From NCBI GenBank assembly GCA_030430205.1, contig JAUIGE010000018.1:62001-126000 (forward strand): a DNA stretch of 64,000 bases, read 5' to 3'. Below the pieces are notes generated by a model that was given only the letters and a program-made list of their open reading frames with translations, had not been told where the DNA came from and ran no database searches. This stretch comes from Bacteroidia bacterium (GTDB lineage: Bacteria > Bacteroidota > Bacteroidia > J057). Shown piece by piece: positions 27,001 to 34,601 of this stretch. The position numbers and the translations under genes were made by a program. The first letter of the stretch is position 1; every line of letters starts with the position of its first letter.

Positions 27001-27318
27001 TCCGGCATTGGCCGACCAGCCATCACCCACCCATGACGCAAAGGCGTCTACTTTGCAGCCTGAAGAGGCATAACTCAAAGAGATGGGGACAGCAAGGCTT
27101 TTGCCCTGGGCTGTGTGCAGGGGCAGGCTCAGGCTGAGCCCGCCGGTGTAATAATTGACGGGCAGCTCGCCGTATCGGGCGATAGATGCTGCCGTAGGCG
27201 AGGGAGGGATTACATCCGGCAGCAGGGGCGTTACGCTCCCTTCTTCCTGCCCATAGCTCCCCAAACAAAGGATCCCCAGCAGGGCTCCCAGAATGAAATG
27301 TTTGTTGATAAAAATCAT
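24070..27318 (-). CDS. RHS/YD-repeat-associated exported protein, companion of the RHS toxin-like gene
   Basis: The 1082-residue product has a signal peptide (ILGALLGILCLGSYGQ). The N-terminal beta-rich domain, found at the head of SpvB/TcdB- and RHS-type proteins, has VNYYTGGLSLSLPLHT and ISLSYASSGCKVDAFASWVGDGW. Large beta-rich repeats follow, and the last part has a YD-type motif (THIGSPEGQAQRFDYDSFNRLKYIID). It has no core-ending motif and no tip domain. In Bacteroidota such proteins commonly precede a second RHS gene. They may assemble together as the shell or N-terminal part of one RHS complex (inference). It is the first gene of the operon, with an ECF-like promoter block 22 nt upstream. 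Confidence 0.85.
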   Translation of the reverse strand: MIFINKHFILGALLGILCLGSYGQEEGSVTPLLPDVIPPSPTAASIARYGELPVNYYTGGLSLSLPLHTAQGKSLAVPISLSYASSGCKVDAFASWVGDGWSANAGGVISRTMRGKEDERPGVGYWAMDDSIPDAFPDLNPFLQWNPSDARKRDLAEAAFDAQPDIFSYNFLNFSGKFFIAPDGSVHGMPAHRLKIEFDPLPSPSLAWFKVTTPDGNVFFFEDAESTQAESVCGGNSSFSIYNSSWYLSRIVSADRQDTVTFDYGTAQITHPISRSETDYQLATQTSGAGNCAVKSPVICHSIVNTEIRYLTDIHTLREHISFFSNGNRLDIANARILDSIVVERNGQKLKSFHFSHDYFQSHSGLSTFLWANGVMPNPHKRLRLDSFYEASASGEGMPSFEFRYNSQPIPPYGSFAMDHWGYYNGVNNTTLLPTQTLNGSTWAGANREPNPQYAVAGMLEEITYPTGGFVAFEYEGHDYGSPGIYPLGGMRLKKQIAGDGLNAANDMVKNYVYTDPANPQNSSGKILALPHYMHQVWELEVENFQSQSGLSMPYVARECLHWARSSSTQTNLNYTKGSPVGYAYVTEILGNNGEGGKTVMHFRTGSDPAVMIPPFTPSGSNDHKRGQLLSKAIYDADGNLVQKEENSFGESLAYKIGGAVCTYRKKHIILDPGYQEFFFEKFYMNSEWVFPTSTQVTQYDPISGAAFAQTTSFSYDNPSHFLPTRIVKEKSTGRLSVLKKKYVADYEPFVVVESGSSLTIADMLAKNMVETVMEEQSWEGPNVNSLSLIAGRVTVFANWSASPDPDKSIIKPYAVWMLETDAPIAESSFVPREHYNNTAETYWQLIPDYTQDGLVNDYVERARFRFGEQGNLLEQQLVGGNPTAYIWNKGGYLPLAKVGNAQADEIAFSSFEEEGEDEEGGFRIVHTNGSSNGWMNTPFTGENSFNLSGKKLTWTAPAGVSGDFVLSFWGKNGTFTISQTASSVSPQNGPNGWQYREFRFSLQANQSLEIYGTGLIDEVRLMPADALFESTYSFDTKERVTHIGSPEGQAQRFDYDSFNRLKYIIDVEGNFRQGLYYNYKK

Positions 27319-27340
27319 AGCTTGGAAAAATTTAAAGTGA

Positions 27341-27386
27341 TTTGATTTCGATCGTATTAGACGCAGACCTTTTCATCTCATCAACA
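27341..27386 (-). promoter_or_regulatory. ECF-like promoter block, copy 2 (RHS operon)
   Basis: On the minus strand: TGTTGAT (27380-27386), N13, CTGCGTCTAATAC (27354-27366), N4, GAAATCAAA (27341-27349). All 29 fixed positions and both spacers equal those of copy 1 at 15242-15287. Its end lies 22 nt from the ATG of the 1082-aa gene, a normal promoter distance. Confidence 0.65.
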
Positions 27387-27494
27387 CTTTTCTCATTTTT
27401 TTCCTAAAAATTTCTTTACTTGAGGGTAACTCGCATCAGCCACGGAAAATTAACATCAGCCACCAGAGACCATTAACTCCCCAAAATTATTCTT

Positions 27495-30299
27495 ATGGAG
27501 AATATTCAACTCCCCCATGGGAGAACAGTATCCAGCCTACTTTTTTTTGCTTCTTTTTTTATCTTTTTCTTTTTCCCCTCCCACCTCACAGCCCAGGTCA
27601 CAATCAACGGAAAAGTGACAGATGTGAACACTTCCAGCCCTTTGGTTGGGGCCAGGATTATCATTTCGTCCCTTCAGATAGGGACCCAAAGCGATGAGCA
27701 AGGCGATTTTAGCCTGAAGGTTCCTCAAAACCCTCCTTTTGAATTGAGGGTAACCTATTTTGGTTATGATACCCTCGATATACCGGTGACAGACGCCAGC
27801 AGGCGCTTGCGGATCGAGCTAAGCAATGCAGAATTTTCTGTAGGGGAAGTGGAAATATCTGCCAGTGCCGCTGTGGAGCGCCAAAAACAGGCCGTTTTAA
27901 CTATAGAATCCATGAGCTTGCATGCGATCAAGGAAACGCCTGCTTCCAACTTTTACGAAGGTCTGGGACACCTCAAGGGTGTTGATCTGACCTCGGCAAG
28001 CCTGGGCTTCAAGGTGATCAATACCAGGGGCTTCAACAGCACTTCTCCTGTGCGCTCCCTGCAGATCATAGATGGCGTAGACAACCAGTCGCCAGGCCTC
28101 AACTTTTCGCTGGGTAACTTCCTGGGAGCTTCTGAGCTGGATGTAGAGTCCGTGGACCTGATCGTGGGTGCGAGTTCCGCATTTTATGGGCCGAATGCTT
28201 TTAATGGCGTCATTAGCATGAACACGAAAAACCCTTTTATCCATAGAGGCTTATCGGCTATGGTAAAAGTGGGGGAAAGAAACCTGGCGGAAGGCGCCAT
28301 TCGCTACGCGAAAGTATTTTCCAATAAAAACGGCAAAGACCGTTTTGCCTTCAAGCTGAATGTCTTCTATCTGCGTGCAGATGATTGGGAGGCGACCAGC
28401 TTCGATGAAGCTTATCGGGATACCGCGGCAGGAACGGGTTCTGACTATGTCGGAACCGATAATCCCGGCGGCTATGACGCCGTCAATCGCTATGGGGATG
28501 AGCGCTTCAATAAAGCGAAAGGATCTGAAATTATTACCAAGGCGGGCCTGGGGACCATTTATAGAACAGGCTATGAAGAAAAAGACCTGGTCAACTATGA
28601 CACCCGCAATTTCAAATCATCTGTAGCGATGCATTACAAAGTGAGAGATGATGTGGAAATAATCGGTTCTTCCAGTTTTAGTACGGGAACTACTGTGTAT
28701 CAGGGAGATAACAGATATAGTTTGAAAGACATCCGCTTTTTTCAACATAGGGTAGAGATTCAAAAACCCAACAAATTTTTCCTGAGAGCTTATGTGACAC
28801 ATGAGAATGCAGGCAATTCCTATGATGCTGTTTTCACAGCTTTTCGCCTGCAGGAGCAGCAAAAAAGTGACGGGAACTGGTTCAGAGATTACCGTACGGC
28901 TTATGAAAGTACACTCCGGATCCAGGACAGTGTGCGCAGGCTTGAAGGCTATCCTGCACTTCCTACGGCCCCTCCTTTCCGCTTTGATTTTGACAAAGCT
29001 GACAGCGTGATCGCCGCAAATAATTACCATCTGTCGCGATGGCATGACCGGGTAAGAACCCTGGCTGACAACCGCTACCTCGTGCCAGGCACGGCAGCTT
29101 TTGATACGGTTTTCAATGATATCATCTCCCGCCCTGTCAATGACAATGGGACAAGGTTTGTCGATCGCTCCGCCCTTTTCCATGTCCATGGGGAGTACAA
29201 ATTCAAGCCCTCCTGGGCTGAGATAACTACCGGTGGAAATATCCGCCGCTACACGCCTGTCTCGGAAGGCACGATCTTCCTGGATACGGCAGATCGCAAA
29301 ATCACCAATTTTGAATATGGTCTCTATGTGGGCATAGAGAAAAGGTTGATCAACAATACTCTGAGGCTCAACGGCACAATCCGAACGGACAAAAACCAGA
29401 ATTTTAACCGTCTTTTTTCTCCTGCGGCTTCTGCTGTCTGGAATGTAAATGAAACCCACATCCTGCGGGCATCCACTTCATTTGCGGTGAGAAATCCGAC
29501 TTTGGCGGATCAGTTTCTGTATTACAATGTGGGAAGGGCCATTTTGCTTGGAAATATAGAAGGCGTAAATGACCTCATTACCCTGGATTCATACGTTGAT
29601 TACAGCAATACTTTTAACTTCGATACACTTGAATTTTTTGATGTGGCGCCTATTCAGCCCGAGAAAGTGCGCACTTTTGAAATAGGCTATCGTGGTAATT
29701 GGGGGCAGCATATATATGTGGACGCCAGCTATTATTATAGCCGCTATACTGACTTTATTGGGTACCAATTGGGACTGGATGTGAAATTTGCCGGTGTAAG
29801 TGGAGGCATTCCTACTTCCGTGCTGGGCTACCGTGTAGCTTCCAATGCAAAAGATGTGGTGACGACACAGGGCTTTTCTATAGGCGTAAATTATTTTTTC
29901 AAAAAAGGCATTACGTTCAATGGCAATTATTCCTGGAATGTATTGAATACCCAATCTGACGATCCCATTATTCCGGCTTTTAACACGCCTGAGCATAAAT
30001 TTAATGTAGGATTAAGTGGCCGGGATGTTTCCATTGGAGATCTCAAACATGTCGGATTTAGTGTAAATTACAAATGGATTGAGGGATTTCTGTTTGAGGG
30101 TTCCCCTCAATTTACAGGCTTTATCAATACATACGACTTGCTGGATGTGCAGGTAAATCGCTATTTTTCAAGTATAAAATCTACTTTCAAGCTAGGCGCA
30201 TCCAATGTACTGAACAACAAGGTTTTTCAGGTTTATGGTGGCCCGCGCATTGGCCGGATGGCTTATTTCTCCTGGTTATTTGAATTCGACAAAAAATAA
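27495..30299 (+). CDS. TonB-dependent outer-membrane receptor with carboxypeptidase-regulatory domain
   Basis: The 934-residue product has a signal peptide (FFASFFIFFFFPSHLTAQ). A CarboxypepD_reg domain covers about 34-110 (VTINGKVTDVNTSSPLVGARI; DEQGDFSLKVP). The plug at about 130-245 has NTRGFNSTSPVRSLQIIDGVDNQSPGL and VDLIVGASSAFYGPNAFNGVISM. The beta-barrel carries typical strands (WNVNETHILRASTSFAVRNPTLADQF; IQPEKVRTFEIGYRGNW). It imports an unknown ligand using TonB energy. There is no SusD partner; the next gene, 65 nt on, encodes a T9SS-secreted hydrolase-like protein that may process or bind the ligand. Direct repeats ATCAGCCAC lie upstream near 27435 and 27456. Confidence 0.93.
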   Translation: MENIQLPHGRTVSSLLFFASFFIFFFFPSHLTAQVTINGKVTDVNTSSPLVGARIIISSLQIGTQSDEQGDFSLKVPQNPPFELRVTYFGYDTLDIPVTDASRRLRIELSNAEFSVGEVEISASAAVERQKQAVLTIESMSLHAIKETPASNFYEGLGHLKGVDLTSASLGFKVINTRGFNSTSPVRSLQIIDGVDNQSPGLNFSLGNFLGASELDVESVDLIVGASSAFYGPNAFNGVISMNTKNPFIHRGLSAMVKVGERNLAEGAIRYAKVFSNKNGKDRFAFKLNVFYLRADDWEATSFDEAYRDTAAGTGSDYVGTDNPGGYDAVNRYGDERFNKAKGSEIITKAGLGTIYRTGYEEKDLVNYDTRNFKSSVAMHYKVRDDVEIIGSSSFSTGTTVYQGDNRYSLKDIRFFQHRVEIQKPNKFFLRAYVTHENAGNSYDAVFTAFRLQEQQKSDGNWFRDYRTAYESTLRIQDSVRRLEGYPALPTAPPFRFDFDKADSVIAANNYHLSRWHDRVRTLADNRYLVPGTAAFDTVFNDIISRPVNDNGTRFVDRSALFHVHGEYKFKPSWAEITTGGNIRRYTPVSEGTIFLDTADRKITNFEYGLYVGIEKRLINNTLRLNGTIRTDKNQNFNRLFSPAASAVWNVNETHILRASTSFAVRNPTLADQFLYYNVGRAILLGNIEGVNDLITLDSYVDYSNTFNFDTLEFFDVAPIQPEKVRTFEIGYRGNWGQHIYVDASYYYSRYTDFIGYQLGLDVKFAGVSGGIPTSVLGYRVASNAKDVVTTQGFSIGVNYFFKKGITFNGNYSWNVLNTQSDDPIIPAFNTPEHKFNVGLSGRDVSIGDLKHVGFSVNYKWIEGFLFEGSPQFTGFINTYDLLDVQVNRYFSSIKSTFKLGASNVLNNKVFQVYGGPRIGRMAYFSWLFEFDKK

Positions 30300-30321
30300 C
30301 CCCGAACTCAATTTTTACTAA

Positions 30322-30357
30322 TTCAACATTTACTTAATCAACATTTACTTAATCAAT
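30322..30357 (+). repeat. Two direct repeats of CAACATTTACTTAAT
   Basis: CAACATTTACTTAAT occurs twice in tandem, flanked by partial units (AATTCAAC and CAATTGC). It fills the spacer between the TonB receptor and the hydrolase-like gene. It is one of several short tandem repeats in spacers of this window. Confidence 0.75.
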
Positions 30358-30364
30358 TGCAATT

Positions 30365-31963
30365 ATGAAGAAGCTTAACTTTTTAGTTCTCCTCTTTCTA
30401 TTAGTGGGATTTGCGCTGAGCAGCACAGCTCAGATGCGCTATTCCGAGCAGGTATTTAGCGGTGTGACGGTCACGAAAGACACCTTTGGCGTCAATATCA
30501 GTATTTATCCCATCGTTTTGGGGCAGTCTGCGACTCCGCTTCCTGTACCTTTGACCATGCGTGTGTATGAACCTACGGGAGATACGGTTTCCAAAAGGCC
30601 GCTGATCATCCTGTTACATACAGGGACATATTTTGATCCGGGATTGAATGGAGGCGCATCAGGCACCTATGATGACAGCGTATTGGTAGAGATGGCAAAA
30701 CGTTGGGCCAGGATGGGCTATGTGGTTGCCAGCATAAACAACCGCAAAGGTTGGAATCCGACTTCTGCGGACGCAGAGGTCAAACGTAAAACGGTTCTGC
30801 AAGCTACCTACCGCGCTATTCAGGATGCGCGAACAGCTGTACGCTTTTTTCGTATCACCGCTGCTGGTGCGGGCAATCCTTACCGCATCGATCCCGATAA
30901 AATCGTGATGGGCGGCGACGGAACAGGTGGATATATCACCTATGGTGTGGCTTATCTCAAGCGTTTTGAGCAGGTGAACCTCCTTAAATTTCAGGACTTC
31001 ACAGATCCTATGAATCCCGTTCCTTATGTAGATACTGCTTTGATGGGCGATCCTTATGGGCTTCTTATGCGTCCGCTTAACCTTTCTAACCATGTAGGGG
31101 TTAGTTCTGATATTCAGATGGGCTTTGCCTTAGGTGGTGCATGCGGAGACTCCAGTTGGGTAGAGGCAGGTGATCCTCCATTTGCAGCTTTACAGACAAT
31201 AGGGGATCGTCTTGCTCCCTATAAAGTGGATGACGTTACTGAGCCTATCAACAATGATGTGGTTATTCAAACTGCTTCCGGCGCTTATACCACCGTTGGA
31301 AACAGCAACCTACGTGGTAATAACAGTATTTGGGCAGGGATTCAATGGTCTGATCCTTACAACCAGGCTGCGGCCACCAAAAACGATGGAATTGATGGGC
31401 TTTTCCCACTGGACCCTCCCTTTACCCCTTGTGCCCGTCAGTGTACAACCTCTATTCCGAACGCTCCTATGGATACCTGTGAATATGATGGCGCGCCCTG
31501 GCAATGGTACAATGAGGCGATTTTTACTGCGGGCATTTACCCCTTTATCCCTCAATCCGCTGTATTCACAGCCGCAGAACTCATCTGCTCATATAATATG
31601 AGCAACCCCAATGACCCAGCCCGTTCCAAAACCTACATTGATACCATCGTCGGATTCCTCACCCCACGTATTGTCATTGCACTCGGTCTTCCCAACAATG
31701 TTGGTATCGAAGACCTGAAAGACCTTACCCAGTTGAAGGCTTATCCCAATCCTGCTTCCAGTATCCTGAAACTACAGGCAGGAGACGCTACGCCTATGCG
31801 CGGCGTGGAGGTGTTTGATGCTATGGGAAGACTGGTGTACCGCCAGGATGCTTTGCATACAAATCAGCTCACCATCACAAGAGAAGGCTGGACTTCAGGG
31901 CTCTATATGGTCAAGGTTCACTTTGACAAAGGCTCAGTTGTGCAGAAGGTGATATTTGAATAG
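30365..31963 (+). CDS. T9SS-secreted alpha/beta-hydrolase-like protein lacking the nucleophile serine
   Basis: The 532-residue product has a signal peptide (LLFLLVGFALSSTAQ). The alpha/beta-hydrolase-like domain at about 60-330 has RPLIILLHTGTYF (oxyanion region), MAKRWARMGYVVASINNR, QDARTAVRFFR and DPDKIVMGGDGTGGY. The last normally reads GGDSAGG in esterases of this kind; here codon 186 is GGA (Gly), so the usual nucleophile is missing. The C-terminus is a T9SS type A tail (LKAYPNPASSILKLQAGD; EVFDAMGRLVYRQ; GLYMVKVHFDKGSVVQKVIF). It follows the TonB receptor and is probably co-transcribed. It could be a ligand-binding pseudoenzyme, or it could use another residue. Confidence 0.82.
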   Translation: MKKLNFLVLLFLLVGFALSSTAQMRYSEQVFSGVTVTKDTFGVNISIYPIVLGQSATPLPVPLTMRVYEPTGDTVSKRPLIILLHTGTYFDPGLNGGASGTYDDSVLVEMAKRWARMGYVVASINNRKGWNPTSADAEVKRKTVLQATYRAIQDARTAVRFFRITAAGAGNPYRIDPDKIVMGGDGTGGYITYGVAYLKRFEQVNLLKFQDFTDPMNPVPYVDTALMGDPYGLLMRPLNLSNHVGVSSDIQMGFALGGACGDSSWVEAGDPPFAALQTIGDRLAPYKVDDVTEPINNDVVIQTASGAYTTVGNSNLRGNNSIWAGIQWSDPYNQAAATKNDGIDGLFPLDPPFTPCARQCTTSIPNAPMDTCEYDGAPWQWYNEAIFTAGIYPFIPQSAVFTAAELICSYNMSNPNDPARSKTYIDTIVGFLTPRIVIALGLPNNVGIEDLKDLTQLKAYPNPASSILKLQAGDATPMRGVEVFDAMGRLVYRQDALHTNQLTITREGWTSGLYMVKVHFDKGSVVQKVIFE

Positions 31964-31982
31964 GATCAATGATCCTGGTTTT

Positions 31983-32025
31983 AAAAAAGGTTTACTAAAC
32001 TTTTAAAGTTTAGTAAACCTTTTTT
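31983..32025. terminator. Bidirectional rho-independent terminator
   Basis: A perfect 21-bp inverted repeat (AAAAAAGGTTTACTAAACTTT and its complement) is centred at 32004 with six A and six T at the ends. It separates the convergent hydrolase-like gene (plus) and ilvA (minus) and can serve both. Confidence 0.95.
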
Positions 32026-32038
32026 GAAATCGATTTTT

Positions 32039-33331
32039 TTAAACCAACAACTGAAACAAATCCGGATCATCATTCACCAGTTGAAAGGGAAATCCTTTTT
32101 GTTCCAGCCTCTTCACCAGACCTTCCAAGTCTTCCTTTCTCTCCACCTCAATTCCCACCAAAGCCGGACCCGTATCGCGGTTGGTGCGCTTGGTATATTC
32201 AAAGCGCGTGATATCATCACGCGGCCCGAGCACTTCCGTCAGGAACTCACGCAGCGCGCCCGCGCGCTGGGGAAATCGCACGATAAAATAGTGCTTCAAG
32301 CCCTCATACAAGAGCGATCGCTCTTTGATTTCTTCTGTCCGTGTGATGTCATTGTTGCTGCCGCTGAGGACGCAGACTACATGCTTTCCCTGAATCTCTT
32401 CTTTAAACAAATGCAAGGCCGCTACTGACAAAGCGCCAGCCGGCTCTACGACGATGGCCTCTTCATTGTACAATTGCAAAATCGTGCTGCAAACCAAGCC
32501 TTCAGGAACGGTAATCACATCGTCCAGGACTTCTTTACAGATTTCGAATGTCCATTCGCCTACTTCCCGTACCGCTGCCCCATCCACAAATTTGTCCATC
32601 TCCCTGAGAGTCACGCGCTTACCAGCCTGTAAAGATTGCTGCATGGCAGCCGCGCCTGCGGGTTCTACCCCGATGATCCGGGTGTGGGGGGAGAGGTGTT
32701 TAAAATAGCTCCCCAGGCCAGAGGCCAGACCGCCTCCACCGATAGGCACAAAGACATAGTCAATGGGTCTGGAGCTTTGTTCCAAAATCTCCTTGCCGAC
32801 CGTCGCCTGGCCCGCGATGATCGCGGGATCATCAAAAGGATGAATAAACAAAGCACCGCTTTGTGCCGCTTCCCTGACCGCTGCCGCATGCGCGTCATCA
32901 AAGGTGTCGCCTACCAATTCGATTTCAACGAATTGCTTCCCAAACAAAATGACCTTGTCGACCTTCTGTCGGGGCGTAGTGGCAGGCATAAAAATTTTGC
33001 CGTATACCTGCATTTTATGGCAGGAATAAGCTACGCCCTGGGCATGATTGCCTGCGCTGGCGCAGATCACCCCTTGCCGCCTGGCGGCATCGGCCTGGCT
33101 TTTCATCTTGTTGTATGCGCCGCGAATCTTATAAGATCGCACGATCTGCAGGTCTTCCCGCTTGAGCATCAGCTCACAGCCAAATAGCTGCGACAGATTC
33201 AGGTTTTCCTGAAGGGGCGTGGGTTGCAGGATGCACCGCAGGCGCTGATCCGCTTCCAACACCTGCTCCAGGGGCAATATCCCCTTTCCTTGCTCCAATC
33301 CAACCATCTGCTCATCTGCTAATCTACTCAT
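32039..33331 (-). CDS. ilvA: Threonine ammonia-lyase (threonine dehydratase)
   Basis: The 430-residue product is a PLP fold type II enzyme. The Schiff-base lysine is in RSYKIRGAYNKM and the phosphate loop in PIGGGGLASGLG; substrate-loop sequence is in CASAGNHAQGVAYSC. A single ACT-like regulatory domain covers about 335-430 (FIVRFPQRAGALREFLTEVLG; FQLVNDDPDLFQLLV), as in the Bacillus/Bacteroidota type. It deaminates threonine to 2-oxobutanoate, the first step to isoleucine. It starts 19 nt after ilvE. The first residues (MSRLADEQMVG) come from an 8-nt tandem repeat, so the true start may be a few codons later. It is likely under the attenuator in front of ilvE. Confidence 0.96.
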   Translation of the reverse strand: MSRLADEQMVGLEQGKGILPLEQVLEADQRLRCILQPTPLQENLNLSQLFGCELMLKREDLQIVRSYKIRGAYNKMKSQADAARRQGVICASAGNHAQGVAYSCHKMQVYGKIFMPATTPRQKVDKVILFGKQFVEIELVGDTFDDAHAAAVREAAQSGALFIHPFDDPAIIAGQATVGKEILEQSSRPIDYVFVPIGGGGLASGLGSYFKHLSPHTRIIGVEPAGAAAMQQSLQAGKRVTLREMDKFVDGAAVREVGEWTFEICKEVLDDVITVPEGLVCSTILQLYNEEAIVVEPAGALSVAALHLFKEEIQGKHVVCVLSGSNNDITRTEEIKERSLLYEGLKHYFIVRFPQRAGALREFLTEVLGPRDDITRFEYTKRTNRDTGPALVGIEVERKEDLEGLVKRLEQKGFPFQLVNDDPDLFQLLV

Positions 33332-33342
33332 CTGCTCATCTC
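33304..33342 (-). repeat. 8-nt tandem repeat at the ilvE-ilvA junction
   Basis: On the minus strand the degenerate units are GATGAGCA GATGAGTA GATTAGCA GATGAGCA. The repeat overlaps the first codons of ilvA and supplies several possible ATG codons. Confidence 0.8.
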
Positions 33343-33350
33343 TTAAGTCA

Positions 33351-34238
33351 TCATATCAACGTCCATCTCCGCTCCCGCTGCTTCACCAGATCTTCATACT
33401 TTTTCTGAAGCATAAAACCGAAAGTATCCTCCCAGCGCATCACCGGTGTCTGGTCGTCTATCGAGTGGACCTGGGTGATCTCGGCGGCTGTGCCGGCCAG
33501 AAAAACGCCATCGGCGGCTTTCAATTCCTCTAGCGTGATTTTCTTTTCCACGATCTTGATTCTCAGCTCCTTACAAAGCTCCAATACCGTAGCCCGGGTA
33601 ATACCCGGAAGGATATGCCCCGGAGCCGGGGTATACAGGACCTCGTTTTTTTCATAAAAAATATTGGCACCGGAAGCTTCTGCCACATAGCCGTCCATGT
33701 CCAGCATGACACCATCATCAAAGCCCTTGCGGCGGGCTTCATTGGTTGCCAGAATAGAGTTGACATAATGTCCACATACTTTGGCTTCTACATGAAAAGC
33801 CTGAGGATTGGGCCTTTGGTAAGAAGAGGTCATCAGTCGGGGAATCTTGTCTTTGAACAATTTCTCCCAGCGCCAGGCTGCCATAAACAGATGCGTTCGC
33901 TGAGAGCTGTTGAGGCTCATATTGGCCTCTGTATAGATCAGCGGGCGGATATAAGCGTCTGTTAACTCATTCCTTTTCAACAATTCATAACTCATCTCAA
34001 CCAACTCCTGCACAGAATAGGAAACGGGAAGCTGCATCACTTCGGCAGAATGTAAAAGCCGTTCAAAGTGGGCTTCAGCCTTAAAAATAGAAACGCCTTT
34101 ATGCGTTTCATAGGCGCGAATGCCTTCAAATACGCCATTGCCATAATGCAAACTCTGAGAGTAAAAATTGGCACCCGCATCAGCGGCCTTGAGGTATTTA
34201 CCATCAAGCAAGCAAATCGTGTTCTGATTGTAATACAT
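33351..34238 (-). CDS. ilvE: Branched-chain amino acid aminotransferase
   Basis: The 295-residue product is a fold type IV PLP aminotransferase. It has SLHYGNGVFEGIRAYET near the N-terminus, YIRPLIYTEANMSLN, the region with the catalytic lysine and KGFDDGVMLDMDGYVAEASGANIF, and the phosphate-binding TPAPGHILPGITRATVLEL. It transfers amino groups between glutamate and the 2-oxo acids of Ile, Leu and Val. It is the first structural gene of ilvE-ilvA. A terminator hairpin ends only 20 nt before its ATG and is preceded by an Ile/Leu/Val-rich leader ORF, so its expression is probably attenuated. It is divergent from gltB, the source of the glutamate donor. Confidence 0.96.
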   Translation of the reverse strand: MYYNQNTICLLDGKYLKAADAGANFYSQSLHYGNGVFEGIRAYETHKGVSIFKAEAHFERLLHSAEVMQLPVSYSVQELVEMSYELLKRNELTDAYIRPLIYTEANMSLNSSQRTHLFMAAWRWEKLFKDKIPRLMTSSYQRPNPQAFHVEAKVCGHYVNSILATNEARRKGFDDGVMLDMDGYVAEASGANIFYEKNEVLYTPAPGHILPGITRATVLELCKELRIKIVEKKITLEELKAADGVFLAGTAAEITQVHSIDDQTPVMRWEDTFGFMLQKKYEDLVKQRERRWTLI

Positions 34239-34258
34239 GGTTTTGTTAAAAAGTGGCT

Positions 34259-34288
34259 AAAAAAAAAGCCTTTCTCTGAGAGAAAGGC
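34259..34288 (-). terminator. Attenuator terminator in the ilvE leader
   Basis: The stem GCCTTTCTC/GAGAAAGGC (9 bp, 3-nt loop) is followed on the minus strand by nine T residues, directly before ilvE. GGCCTTTC in its 5' arm is complementary to GAAAGGCC in the last codons of the leader ORF (34324-34331), giving a mutually exclusive antiterminator. Confidence 0.85.
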
Positions 34289-34313
34289 CGCTGTATTTTT
34301 AAGTAGATTTTTA

Positions 34314-34400
34314 CTAGAAAAAGGGCCTTTCCCGCTTCGTGACGCTAATAATCACGACAGCAAGCAGCAGACCAAGAATGTTTATGTTAAAAGGATTCAT
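34314..34400 (-). CDS. Leader peptide of the ilvE-ilvA operon (28 aa), rich in Ile, Leu and Val
   Basis: The short ORF MNPFNINILGLLLAVVIISV... ends TKRERPFF and TAG. Eleven of the 15 residues from position 6 to 20 are Ile, Leu or Val, including the runs LLL, VV and II. It lies immediately before the terminator hairpin in front of ilvE, and its last codons contain the antiterminator arm. This is the layout of ribosome-mediated attenuation known from enterobacterial ilv operons: stalling at Ile/Leu/Val codons would leave the antiterminator free. A small hydrophobic membrane peptide is the alternative, but it would not explain the complementary GAAAGGCC/GGCCTTTC pair. No homology is claimed. Confidence 0.75.
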   Translation of the reverse strand: MNPFNINILGLLLAVVIISVTKRERPFF

Positions 34401-34601
34401 GTTTGAATTGTAATTCTGCATGCATTTTCTGAATTATTTTCTATAAATCCTACTTTTTATTACATATCATTAGATTTATCATAAAATAATTAACAATTGT
34501 TTAGAAATATTTTGATTTTTATGTCATAAAGCTTTCATTTGGAAGCTGCTTTTCACAAAGCAACAGATAGTACAGATCATTTTCACTTAACATTTTTTCC
34601 C
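34401..34601. other. Divergent regulatory region ilv leader / gltB
   Basis: These 201 nt of strongly AT-rich sequence must hold both the ilv leader promoter (minus) and the gltB promoter (plus). I found no clean TTTG-N19-TAnnTTTG match on either strand and no clear operator. Confidence 0.5.

Noticed and set aside
34539-34601. Upstream TTG start of gltB
   Set aside because: It would add 21 residues before the propeptide; the ATG at 34602 places Cys16 after a normal-length propeptide.
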